Assembly (NCBI RefSeq): GCF_910592395.1
Contig: NC_088323.1
Location: 13,751,501-13,815,500, forward strand
From: Lineus longissimus
Taxonomy: Eukaryota > Nemertea > Pilidiophora > Heteronemertea > Lineidae
DNA: 64,000 nucleotides
Direction: 5' to 3'
Made by a program: the position numbers and the translations under genes. The notes below the pieces were generated by a model. That model did no database searches and was not told the origin of the DNA. It saw only the letters and a program-made list of their open reading frames with translations. This document shows positions 23,251 to 33,860 of the stretch, piece after piece (position 1 is the first letter of the stretch; each line of letters begins with the position of its first letter).

Positions 23251-24035
23251 CTGTGTTTTGTTTTGGTTTGTTTTTTGTTGTTTGTTTCTTTATGGTTATT
23301 TTCTATATTTCACCTGACTGTTAGTTATTAATCTTTCGTAATCTGTAACCCCACATATCTTTTGTTAGGAGGAATCAACATATATATCCTAAAGTCCTGC
23401 GAGAGAGAACGAATATTGCTGACATGTCCCTATTTAATAACTGGGACTCTTGGTCAATCTTGGATAAATCATCGCTGCATCATGCCTCCCAAGTTCGATG
23501 AGCAAGCCAAATTGGGCTGGGTGTAACAATGGGGGCATTGACTTGGATTTGGCAACCACTGTAAAGGAAGAGCACCATGTTCTCTCTCACGGGATATTAG
23601 GTTACCGGGTATATCTATTTATTGTATTTCTATATTTTGGTTATCGACAGTATATCTGTCTTGTTTCAGGACGGCTCGACGGCGCTTACGATCGCCACCG
23701 AAAACGGTCAGCCTGATGTTGTAGATGCTCTATTGAAAGGTGGCGCAGAGGTTGACAAAGCGAAGAAGGTAACACACCGAAAGTTCCATTTATCTTAACT
23801 TAGCTTTCTAAATAATTAATTAGATAGCAAAGGATTTGATATTATTGTTGAATTAGATCATTAGTTTGAATCGCTTGAAATCATCCACACCTTCTTAATA
23901 GAGCTTAGTAAGCGTTTACGTATTACTATGTGATTCTTAGTGAGTTGCGTCATATTCACGAAGCACTCGTAACTTCAATCGATTTCGTAAGTCGTCGCTA
24001 CTCGCGCTACGTGAGGTATTTTCGACTTCGTAGCA
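23237..24035 (+). repeat. Ankyrin-gene genomic segment, copy 1
   Basis: This stretch, from the GTTTTGTTTTGGTTTGTT run to CGTGAGGTATTTTCGACTT, is repeated at 42838-43640 with about 90 percent identity by eye, covering intron, one ankyrin exon and the following intron. The copies diverge where the Copia LTR starts here (about 24036). Confidence 0.7.
23670..23768 (+). CDS. Single ankyrin-repeat exon (33 codons)
   Basis: The exon is exactly 99 bp, preceded by TTGTTTCAG and followed by GTAACA, and is phase 0 at both ends. It encodes one 33-residue ankyrin repeat beginning DGSTALTIATENGQPDVVDA and ending LLKGGAEVDKAKK, with the family's T-A-L, A-x-x-x-G and LL-x-x-G-A positions in place. Such one-repeat exons let repeats be gained and lost as units (established for ankyrin families). 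Ankyrin repeats bind protein partners; the host protein is unknown. The next downstream exon is absent because Copia and Harbinger sequence follow, so the gene may be broken here. Confidence 0.75.
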
Positions 24036-24152
24036 TTTGATAATTCGCTGATAAAAGTACATGACGACGCAAATACGACATAACACATATATTCTTTTCA
24101 ACACCAGTCTCCCTGACGTCACATCAGGAAGCATACATTAAACATTCACATT
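24036..24152 (-). repeat. Copia 3' LTR
   Basis: On the minus strand it starts TGTGAATGTTTAATGTATGC and matches the 5' LTR at roughly 85-90 percent by eye, so the insertion is not recent. Confidence 0.7.
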
Positions 24153-24362
24153 GATCGAGAAAAAAAAATTATTTCCTTCTTTTTAAGTAAGCAAATATTA
24201 ACCTGAGCACAAATAATCACTAAATGAACTGACAAAAGAAAGTGAAGCAGGCTAAAATTTCAAAACAGCAAACTTCTAAAACACGTAACCTAAAATGAAT
24301 CACACAGCACTTCAAAGCATTGTCTATTACACACTTTAATCTTCACTGACACCTTGTCTATC

Positions 24363-26314
24363 TCAGTAGTCTTTAAGTTTTCCTGTTCTCAATACATGCA
24401 ACAACTTATCAGCGGATGCGCCTTTCTTCGTCATGCAGTTTGCAACCTGGCAATCTCCTGGGAGCCACCTCACAGTGTTTATGTCCTTTCGTTCGATGCA
24501 CTGCTGAATGGCACTTATATCCAGGCGCAAACGCTTATCATTAACCAATTTTGTTGATCCCAACGACTCAACTACACTCTTGTTGTCAACAACTACAATC
24601 AATTCGCATTCTAAGCTGTGTCCAAAAATACACTGCAACTGATCTCTGAGATACATAGCGTCCTCGCACGCCTCTAGCAAACTCAGTGCCTCAGCAGCAA
24701 TTGCAGATCTAACCACCCTTTTGATTTTATTAGCAGACCAGTTTAGTGGACAGCATTTTCCGTCCTTTCCCACCAGAAAAACAATATGCGCCCCCGTGCT
24801 GCTGATGCCGTCACTAAGGTTATCCAAAGCTGCATCCGAGAACACAACAATCCTCCATTCTCTTTGATCCCCCAACGCAGGGAACCACAGCTCAGATCTT
24901 TCTGATTCTAACTTTTTCACAGCCTTATTTAACTGCAATAATGTCAACCACCTAAGCCTTGTTAAATTTTGTGCTGAGATCAATCATCTCGATGCAAGAT
25001 CAGGCCTAGTGCCCTGAACAGCCCAATTTAGGCGACCTACAACACTTCTGTACATTGTTTTCTCCTTGCTAGTCAACTCATCTTGTTTTCTACACTGTCT
25101 TTCAGCAGCAAGTTCGATCAGATCAACACTTTCAGTGTACTCGCTCTGATCCAACAGAATTCCATCTTCTGATTGAACCAATTTGAACCCAACATAAATA
25201 AATGCTGTAACTTCAATACGACCCGCCAGGAAGCGCTCACGCAATTTGTCCATCACCAACGTGTCAAATTCAAGGCAACCAGCATGGATGAAGTCATCAA
25301 TGTGACCCCCTATTACACCTAGTAGCCGCCCATCTTTCACCAGGGTAAATATGGCAGGGTCATGCACTGACTGCTGGCATCCGATCCCCAGAAGAGTATC
25401 CCTGACGCTATGATAAAATTGCCGAGCAGCATCGTTAAACCCGTACAGACAGTGCTTGAGCCGCCAAATTTTCCCTTCCGCATGAGCTTCTTGTGGGGGC
25501 TCTGGAAACACTTCCCTATCCAAAGCCTTGCCTTGAAGAACGCAGATTTGATGTCGGTCGTTTTAACAGCCCATTGGTTACTTGCGGCAACGGCAAGAAT
25601 TACTCTCACTGATGACTTGCAGACGGTTGGGGAGTCTTTTTGTACGCATTCGTCTTCCTCAAAGCCCCTGGCAACCAGTCTGGCCTTGACTTTGCCGGCT
25701 TTTTCAGTTAACACCCATCTGGTAGAGACTCTAGGTTGCCCAACATTATTGACTTCCTCATATGTCTGAAAATCTCTCAACTCTTGAAATTCTTCCTTTT
25801 TGGCTGGAACACAAGATTCATCATTATGCTTTGCCCTTGGGATCACAACCGCATTCACATTCTCAATGTTGTCCAGTTTGTCCCAAGTGTACACATGCCT
25901 CAGGTCAATGCTGGAATCAATCTCACTGTTATCCTCGCGCACATTGTACCGGTCACTGTATAGTCCACAGACCTTACCAGCCCTACTTTTTACCGTAGCC
26001 ATTGTCCAGTCATTCTCAGGTTTTATCTTATATTGTATCCTCGAGTCCTTTTTCAGATTAGATTTAACATGCACGTGCAAACTTTGCTCGCTCATTGGAG
26101 CGTTCTGCACGGTATTGTCTACGTCAATGTTCTCCGAAACCACCGGTGTAGGTTTCGCACATGCGGTTTCACCAGAGGTGTGTTCTGTTGACACTCTCCG
26201 ACTCCCTTGATTACCCGTGGAGTTTCCTATTAACTCCCTTGGACTACCAAAATCGCATCCTGGATCGCTTGAAGCTTTCACTAACCCTAACAAAAGTACA
26301 ACAGTGTCGCACAA
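24363..26314 (-). pseudogene. Copia reverse transcriptase (RVT_2) and RNase H, broken
   Basis: RVT_2 motifs run in order: STRWVLTEKAGKVKARLVAR, KDSPTVCKSSVRVILAVAA, KTTDIKSAFF, WRLKHCLYGFNDAARQFY and the active site GGHIDDFIHAG, with HIDD in place of the more usual YVDD. RNase H motifs follow: VFSDAALDNL, AIAAEALSLLEACEDA, and VVDNKSVVESLGS. The frame changes near 25520 and a TGA stops it at 24984-24986 between RT and RNase H. The terminal residues LLHVLRTGKLKDY end 200 bp before the 3' LTR. Confidence 0.85.
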
Positions 26315-26415
26315 ACACTACACGGCCGTCCTGGAGTACAACCTTCTCTGGTCCTAGCCATCGTTCCTGACCTTCTCTTTTGTAGAACACACGATCTCCA
26401 TTGCGAAACACCTGC

Positions 26416-27510
26416 TCAAATGCGCGGATTTTGTTTCGCAGAGCACGGCGAATTCTTTTGTTCGGCTTCAGACTCGATGAAAGCCTGCCTGCTAGCATGA
26501 TGAGCGTTAAGGTGCTTCGCAAGAACCTCACTAGTTGTAGTACCCTGCAACGCAGGAAGTTGTTTTGACATCACATTCGGCAAGTTCGGGTTTTTGCCGA
26601 AAACTAGCTGATAGCTACTATACCCATGCCACATCTGAAGAGAATTGCGAGCCATATTCGCCCAGCTCAAGAGAACTTCTACAGGCGTATCGGGGTACTG
26701 TTCAGTCAGTTTGAGTAATATATTGTCAGTCACACCATGGATACGTTCGCAGAGACCGTTCTGAAAAGGACTGTCCGCCGACGTCGTGCACACTTGGATG
26801 TTCAACACACTCGCAACTTCCCGGATTTCGTCGGCGCTGAATTCGGCACCGTTATCATATAGTTATCCTCGCATTACACCGTAACCAGCACCTAAGTGCA
26901 ACATGATTTTGTCTATGACCTCATTTGGTGTTTTTCTATCAATGAACACCGCGATAGTCATCCGGGACCACATGTCAACTAGATAGAGAATGCAACGATG
27001 CTTCCACTTTTTCATGTCCATAGATACTTCCTCATTGAAGTCATGGGCCATAGGCATTGCGACCAAGGGCCGCGACGGCGTTCGAGCATACACTTTGCAC
27101 AGGTCACATTTCTCATGTATTGAATAGAGTTGTTGCAGGAAATCGTCTTGCCATACCCCTATGTCCTTGAGTAAACTAACCCGCTTCTGAGTAGGCGGAT
27201 GTGCAAATTGACGATGCAGCTTTAAAAGGGCTTTAACCCTTTCCGCTCTGTCCAATTCACTCAACTTCACAGTGCATTCACTTTCCACTGTACGGTCACT
27301 CACATTCTCAATCAAAACGCAGTAGTGACCAGCGCTCGTAAAGTCTAATGCCACTACAGTCCCCAGGATCTCCGCTGTATCATCCTCAAGGTTCAGTTTG
27401 ACCTTGGCTGCTTTCATTGTCTCTGCAGACAACAAAAGGGGAATATCTGATTCCACAACGTCCGTTGCAATAGACACCTTTTTTTCCTGCGAGTGTATCC
27501 GGGATTTCAT
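26416..27510 (-). pseudogene. Copia integrase, one in-frame stop
   Basis: The zinc-binding pre-integrase segment (LLKLHRQFAHPPTQKRVSLL with CDLCKVYARTPSRP) is followed by the catalytic core: VSMDMKKW and YLVDMWSRM (first acidic part), YDNGAEFSADEI (second) and SPFQNGLCERIHGVTDNIL (E). One TAA at 26863-26865 interrupts an otherwise continuous frame just before YDNGAEF. The downstream part ends with a basic tail and the GKNPNLPNV block typical of Copia integrases. Integrase would insert the element cDNA into the genome (family knowledge). Confidence 0.8.
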
Positions 27511-27559
27511 ACGCTCCTTTTGATTTCAGCACTTCACCACCACCGAATTTGAAAGTCTT

Positions 27560-28450
27560 CAATCCGGACCTCTTAATCACTTTTTCTCTCTCAACACTGG
27601 CCAAACACACGAGGAAGGATCGCATTCAATCGACCCCGCACACTGTAATGGTACACGCCCTATCCAACACGGCACAGCACCTAGATTCCACGCCAAGACG
27701 TATAATGTCAGCCTCCTTATCACCCGTAAATAGCACTGCAGTATTCAGTACTTCGTTTACCAACACACCACTGTTAAACGACCCTTTTCCTTGGTTCTTC
27801 CAACTATCAGGAGAGTTGGCGAGTAAATGTCGAAACGATCCACAGGCTCGACAAAGATCGGTCGACCGTCTCTTCCCGTGGGGTTCACCTTTCGCTGGAC
27901 CCCGCAACACGTGTTGGCCCTCTGTTTCAAATATTGCGACCACGCCAGCCGCGAGATTTGTCAACTGGAACAACTCTGTATCCAGTCGTAACAAATGCGT
28001 CATCATTCTCCGCAACAAATGCCGGTTCTATCTTTATTGCGGGGTGTCTACTCTCGCCACAATCCGTCTCTTTTCTCTTTAATTTCTTTAGGGACTTTTT
28101 TGCTTGATCATAGAGTGTTTCCTTGTTACTGTAATCCATACCGGTGAGAACGAGCAATTTCTCATCGGCCGTAATTTTCGCACGTTTCAAGAGTTGGAAT
28201 GCCAGAATTTCCGGAGGCAACGCCATACCTTTCTTTATAATTCGGTTATATTTCTGATCAAACTTAGTAATAAAGTCTGAAATGGCCTGATCGTCTGACC
28301 GCACGTAATCATTACAGTCCTCAAACTTCTCTAGGCAGTCGGCCAGATCGTCTTTCGCCAGTTTTTCATCAAAGAATGCCAATAGTTTTTTATACCGTCT
28401 TTAATCCCTAAATCATCAAGCGACAATTCTTCAAATACACGTTGCCGAAT
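27560..28450 (-). pseudogene. Copia gag and protease region, broken
   Basis: Upstream residues VFEELSLDDLGIKDGIK (about 28440-28390) continue, after a frameshift in an A-run near 28390, into FFDEKLAKDDLADCLEKF and ISDFITKFDQKYNRI. This is the UBN2-type gag of Copia elements. A zinc knuckle follows near 27850, CRACGSFRHLLANS, in which the last cysteine of C-x2-C-x4-H-x4-C is serine. The protease-like part runs on to about 27560 through further frame changes. Confidence 0.65.
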
Positions 28451-28849
28451 AGCAGTGTTCCGGCAAAAAAAGAGCGATTGCTATCCCCTGCTTTTCATCG
28501 GTCAATGACGTAACTTTTTACCATGCTTGGAGTTCTATTTTATATTGTTTGTTCATACGTTTTGCTCGAATAATCCGGCGGGTTGATTATCGTCCCCATT
28601 GTTGCTTGGTTCACAGGGTCGCTAATGAGGGCCCTAAAATAATTTATGTTCATCTGCTCTGTACTGTCCATACGTCTTTTTTAATACACACAAATCTCGG
28701 ACGACTTCGACTCCTTTCTCAGACACTACGCTTTCACACACAAATACACAGTCAAAATGTCAGTTTTCACCTCATTGCCCGCTTCAAACGCGTGTTACGC
28801 CTTGCTAACACACTACGCCACACCGTCAAATCGTTCTTTGCTGCTGCTA

Positions 28850-28967
28850 CCATTAATAACTCGCTTATAAAACTACATGACGACACAAATACGACACAAC
28901 ACATATATTCTTCACAACACCTGACCCTCTGACGTCACATCAGGGAGCATACATTAAACATTAACAG
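28850..28967 (-). repeat. Copia 5' LTR
   Basis: On the minus strand it starts TGTTAATGTTTAATGTATGC. It aligns with 24036-24152, including the shared TGATGTGACGTCAG and GAATATATGTGTT words. Confidence 0.7.
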
Positions 28968-29490
28968 TAGTAGCCTTTTCGGCACATGTAATGTAATGCA
29001 CGGTCGCCATGAGGATGTGCGATGTGACTTCCATCTATAGCACCTACAACACCAGGGAATCCAGCAATTTCATAAAAGCTTTCAGCAGCAGCTCTCCGTT
29101 CCTCAGGGGTGACTGGAAAATGTATGAAGTCTCTTCTCCTTGCACCAATTGCAGCCGTGACACGATGAATAGCCCGACAGACGGTAGGCTGCGATACTCC
29201 ACATATGTCGCATACATGTCCATTTGGAATGATGCTCTTGCATATAACCGTAACGCCACTGATAATTGCTGGGCTGGGGTTAGCGCATGATTCTTGTCTG
29301 TTGCTGGCATCTGGTCATTTTCTATCGCACCAAGCAGCAAGTGGAAAGTTTCTTTCGAGATCATGTACCGTTTTACGAATTTCTTGTCGCTAAATTTCGT
29401 CACAGGGTCCAGCCGTTCCTCGTAAATCCTCTCTGCACGATGGTGGGGCAACTGCTCTTCTGCAGCTGCCTCTTAATGTGCAAGCTCAAA
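28968..29490 (-). pseudogene. PIF/Harbinger transposase fragment (N-terminal half)
   Basis: From 29451 the minus strand reads RLDPVTKFSDKKFVKRYMIS, ALRLYARASFQMDM, then in another frame CGVSQPTVCRAIHRVTAA, PEERRAAAESFYEIAGFPGV and VGAIDGSHIAHPHGDRALHY, where the first catalytic D is kept. It stops at MCRKGYY exactly where the Copia LTR begins at 28967. The second half of the transposase is not found on the other side of Copia. It resembles but is clearly distinct from the transposase of Harbinger A. Confidence 0.8.
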
Positions 29491-30700
29491 AAGCGCGAGT
29501 ATTCCGTACATCATTGGCACTGACGCTCTCGGAAATGACTATGAGAAATGCTTTGGCCTAGTCGCAGATATAAACATTCTTGTCCGCACGCAGTATAATC
29601 ACTTGTTGTGATTTGCTGTTTAACTTTCAGAGCGCGATGACCGTGCGTTTTACCACATCTGTACACGTACAACACTTAAACGACAGATAAAACGTCTCAA
29701 GGTACAAGCATCAAAATTGTTAGCCGTTTTCGAAATATCGGCAGTTTTACACTTTACATCTGATTAGATTTGTGCAACGAGGATGATGCCTTAACCTTAT
29801 GTAGCGTTCCTCACCAAATATATTTTAAAATAATATTCCAGCTAATTAATTAAGTACGGTGGCACTAACAACACTTTTGATAACATATGTTTATATCTTT
29901 CATCGAAATTGTAATAATTATCCCTTTCAATAAAGAAAAGAAAATCGAAAACACATCAACTAGCGTCAAATTCAGCCTTCAACTTATGTTATGTCACATA
30001 ACTAAGTTAATTACATAAAGCAACCTAGAGCAAACAAACGTATTATATGATTACTGAGTATGCTGAGTATGTCTAATCAAATTGGGTCATGTGTATCTGC
30101 ATGACTGAACCATAGTCTTACCTATTTGCTCCAGCAGTAACTGCATTAGCACAACACGTCCCTACAATACATTTCAAGCGTATTTTGCCATCCCTTCCTT
30201 TTCTGTTCAATCGAAGTTTAGATTGTCTGCAGATCAGACCCTCCCCTCCTCTTTTGGTCGGAATAAATTGAACTTCGATTCAAATCAGCCATCATGCACG
30301 GTTGTTGTGAGTGCAAATGCAGGACCTCTTTATTATTGAATGAAACCATCGATAAATTGTATTTTTTATAGGAAGCCATCACACCGTTGAACGCAATGAA
30401 ATGAGGAATAAAAGAACGATGTAAAGCTAAGGTATTATTTCTATGAAGAAGCCAGTTACTGACTAAGACCAAAGAAAGATAACCCACAATTTAAAACGCA
30501 GCCCTTGTGTGAAAGCGTAAAACCTTTTTACTATATTTCTTCCTTTTTAAAATCACTACGATAAGCTAATACATCGGCCAAGTTACTCAAAGTTAGTCCG
30601 AATAATACAAAAATAATTGATTTAGCTACATGTAAAACCAGTAGACATAGGATCATAAAAACAGTTCGAAGTTATTCTTAATGAATAGCCAAACTAAACA
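29491..30700. other. No gene seen
   Basis: AT-rich sequence with no supported ORF, repeat or RNA signal. Confidence 0.4.
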
Positions 30701-30744
30701 CTGTATAATGGGACGGTCAATATCTGTGGGGAGGTTAAGAATAT

Positions 30745-30842
30745 ATTTAGGCGAAACAGAATCAGACGGAACAGGAATTAGGTGAAACAGGAATTAGGCG
30801 ATACAAGAAGAGGCGAAACAGGAATCGGCGAAACACCATACA
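30745..30842. repeat. Minisatellite, AGGCGAAACAGGAAT family, short block
   Basis: About six diverged copies of the 15-16 bp unit. The left flank (GGGACGGTCAATAT, CTGTGGGGAGGTTA) and right flank (ACACCAT) match those of the larger block at 40203-40460, so both derive from the same dispersed element. Confidence 0.75.
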
Positions 30843-30852
30843 CCATATTCCT

Positions 30853-31494
30853 GTGAAAACTAGTCCTCGTCCGCACTTCCATGATAGATTCGCACCACTA
30901 AATGAGCGTTGTGTGATCATTTGTCTTCCTTCCGCTAAGATAAAAGAGACTCAGGCACGCTATAATCTATCCGAAAATTTAGCTCTCGTAACGGGTGATG
31001 ATCCCGAACTTTTCCCTGTCAAAGTCCTACGGAAAACGGTCATCAACTGCTCCTTTGTCAAAACAGAATATCTGAAATTCTTGGAGAGTGCAGAAAATGT
31101 TTCCTTGCAACGAATTCTACTTGTTGAAAACGCACTGGACTTTCCGTCCCTTCTTTCGACTGCGGTATTAGCCGACGCAAAGAACATAAACAAACATGGT
31201 GACATTGCCAGGCTGAATATGCTGATAATTGCTGTTAACAATAAAGAAGTAAGTGCAGTAAAACCTTTACTGAATCAGCGGTACAGCTGTTTTGTGGCTG
31301 CTCATCAGTCTACTCTGCTAACCGGAATAAATTCAGGGAGACCGTTGTCAACAACGACTTCCCAGCCGGACTTAGCGCCACATTGTGGAACATGGATGAC
31401 AGCCAGCTCAGAGGGGCCACAGCTGGGGGTGGACTTCGGCATCAATACATGTTTTTTATTCTTAAGGTCGGTAATTGAATGCTGGGTCAACTAA
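30853..31494 (+). CDS. Unrecognised 213-codon open frame, possible exon
   Basis: The open frame runs from 30853 with no early ATG, so it looks like an internal exon or relic rather than a whole gene. Residues such as TEYLKFLESAENVSLQRILL and DFPSLLSTAVLADAKNINKH have coding-like composition. LNMLIIAVNNKEVSAVKPLL near 31215-31275 fits the L-x-x-A-x-x-x-x-x-x-x-A-V-x-x-LL pattern of an ankyrin repeat (inference). The end, from QRYSCFVAAHQS to VIECWVN, is shared with 22.9-23.1 kb, and the last part with 46.27 kb. The function is unknown and the ending is repeat DNA, which lowers confidence that the whole frame is a gene. Confidence 0.4.
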   Translation: MKTSPRPHFHDRFAPLNERCVIICLPSAKIKETQARYNLSENLALVTGDDPELFPVKVLRKTVINCSFVKTEYLKFLESAENVSLQRILLVENALDFPSLLSTAVLADAKNINKHGDIARLNMLIIAVNNKEVSAVKPLLNQRYSCFVAAHQSTLLTGINSGRPLSTTTSQPDLAPHCGTWMTASSEGPQLGVDFGINTCFLFLRSVIECWVN

Positions 31495-31739
31495 CTTTTG
31501 ACAGGGGCCAGCTCCTGCACTGTATCACTTGTCGGAGCGACGACATGCATGTATTTGTAGACACCGTAGAGCTATGTTGTGTGTATGTTTTATTTTGTTT
31601 TACATCAAATGTAACAACCTTAGGGGTTGATGCTAACTGTTTCTCCGGTACAGGCTCATCGCTGGGGCCTAAATTGAGGCCCTCTCTCAGTATGTCCTCA
31701 TCCAACATCATGTTGCTGGCTTAGGCTCCAACTCCTCTA

Positions 31740-32160
31740 AAACTGCTGTTCTAGTGTCGGACACCTTAATCTGACCAAGAGGCTGGTTCTGAGCTCGTTG
31801 GCGGGAATTTTCGATGTTTTAGGCTTCGTGGCGCCAGTCATCATGGTCGCAAAAAAAACTGGCTTCAGGAGCTGTGTGGAAAGACAAATACCGATGGGAC
31901 CAGAGCCTTCCCGAACCTGTCGCACAGAAGTGGATGGATTTACTCAAAAGAGTGCAGAATCTGAAAACATTCAAAGTCGAAAGATGTTTAACTCCACCAG
32001 GATGCGCAGGACATTCAATACTGGTCATCTTTCGCGACGCAAGCGAAAGTGAATTCGGCAGTGTTGCGTATATGCGATGGAAAACATAAGATCGGTACCA
32101 AACACGATTCGTCATCGCAAAAATCGAGGGTCGCCCCGGTGAAACCACTTACGTTTGCAT
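31740..32160 (+). pseudogene. BEL/Pao reverse transcriptase-RNase H linker fragment
   Basis: The plus strand reads LAGIFDVLGFVAPVIMVAKK, then in the next frame WDQSLPEPVAQKWMDLLK, TPPGCAGHS, and LVIFRDASESEFGSVAYMRW. This is the region between the RT thumb and RNase H in BEL/Pao elements, in which F-D-P-L-G-x-x-x-P-V and F-x-D-A-S-x-x-x-Y/F-G-x-V-x-Y are conserved. It ends after RVAPVKPLTF near 32150. Frameshifts near 31875 and 32088 break it. Confidence 0.8.
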
Positions 32161-32999
32161 CTGAAATCAAATACTAGTAATAAATACAGTGCTCTGCATA
32201 AGTTTTAGGAATACCTCCCCAAATCCCTCTCATTTCCAATTGACATGATTGACCCTTTCCATCCTCAGGCCATTGTGTAATGTCCTTTCTTCTGTTTGCT
32301 CTCTTTGTGTGCTCCTCTATTGATAAAGAATTAGAGGTATTCAGTCAAACTGCAGACTTGCTTCAGTTTGCATGTTAAAACACATAACACGATATTTTTT
32401 AAATTATTCTTGGATGTTATGTAATCTCTCATTGTTTACTCCTGAGTTAGCAGTAAACGGGGATTGTCCTTAGTTTGTATGTCAAATCACACCAGACTTA
32501 TAGCTATTTATCTTCAGTCTTGTGTTTGCTATTACATTTTGGATCTAATGACTTTGCAGATAAAGTGATCTTGTCGCCTGCATTCTGGTTGTTACTTTGT
32601 CCTCCAAAGACCAATTCGGGATGAATGGAGATAATAATTAAACACCACAGAATCTCTTTTCATGCAACAACAATTATAAGGACATTTTGTCTTGTATTTC
32701 CATAACCACAATCATTATGTGATCAGCTAGGCCTGTTGTTGAAGGAACACAGCCCACGAAAATGGAGGACCCTTTAATATGAGGACTGAGTTGAATTCAC
32801 ATGATATTTATATCCCTCCTTCCTTTAACTGATTCTCGCCCTTCCCCAACTGTGCTCCTTTCCTGAAAATTGCTTCGTTTGTTTCGCAAAACCTTTCACT
32901 CATTGCACCTTTCTTGAAAACAAATTATCCTGTCATAATACTGACTGTTCCCCGATTGCATGTGAAATCACCTGATATAAACCTTGCTTCTCCTGTGTT

Positions 33000-33860
33000 G
33001 TGTATGCTGTAATTCGTATCTCTTCGTGGTGTCTCCTCCATGGTTGAGACAGTTCAAACAGAGGTTGTGACAAGGACACCCATGTCCTCCAGTTTGTGAC
33101 TGTCTCCTAGAAGACAAGTAAGACTGTTCCAAGATTGAGACAGGATGTGCCACATGATAATTGGTTGAATGACAGGAACGGGAAAGGTGTTTGCAGTAAA
33201 ATGTAAGCAATATGTAAATGGGCTAACTAGCCATAAGGAGATAAACTGATCTGGCCTAAGATTACGCTGCTAGATAACTATGGCAACACTTTCTTTGCAC
33301 CAGCCATGAAGACAATAAGGCAGACGACAAGATATCCATCACAGATCACACCGACTCGGAGATGTGATAAAGACATGATAAAGACACTGAGCGACTTTTG
33401 TTTGAAATAAGAATAATAATAGGACCCAAAATGTAAAATTATGTACAGACAATGCAGCGAAGATGCTTTGAGTATTAACAAGAAGCAGCTGTGTAATAAA
33501 GGGGCGATGAAAAAACATGGAGTGGGGCAAAGACCGCCTACGGATGCGACCCAGAATGGGAAAACGACATGGCGCAACCAGGAGAGCAAAACAGAAAAGT
33601 GAGTGGAGGTGGGAAAGAACATAACAGCATGGCCTTGCTTTCAAGAAATAAATATTTGGAATGACCCTGTAATGTGGGTCAAGAGATGCGAAGCAACACC
33701 CAAGTTTATTGGATCTCTCAGGTTATGCGCCTGAGAAAAGAAATTTAGTTGGAACAGGCATGTGCAGCCAGTGACCTAAGAGCGGGAATTTGCATGGTAA
33801 TTAGCGATCCTGGAAGGCCGCGCCAAAAATACAATCCACAAATGACTTTTCTTTAGCAGG
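33000..33860. other. Non-satellite interruption within the array
   Basis: The satellite pattern stops near 33000 and resumes at about 33860 (AGCTTGCACC). The intervening 860 bp has no recognised coding sequence or terminal repeats. It is probably an insertion. Confidence 0.45.

Larger units (their letters stand above)
24036..28967 (-). mobile_element. Copia-superfamily LTR retrotransposon, defective
   Basis: On the minus strand the order is LTR, gag, protease, integrase, reverse transcriptase, RNase H, LTR, the order that defines Copia (Ty1) elements. Short LTRs of about 118 bp lie at 28850-28967 and 24036-24152. The 5' LTR is followed by TGGTAGCAGC, which resembles a primer-binding site. 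Multiple stops and frameshifts show it is dead. The right LTR joins a Harbinger transposase fragment while the left LTR joins an ankyrin intron, so no target duplication can be seen. A metazoan GalEa-like lineage is likely but not provable here. Confidence 0.85.

Noticed and set aside
33278-33644. Two overlapping hydrophobic minus-strand ORFs resembling membrane proteins
   Set aside because: Hydrophobicity follows from T-rich sequence; there is no support in a second copy or from splice signals.
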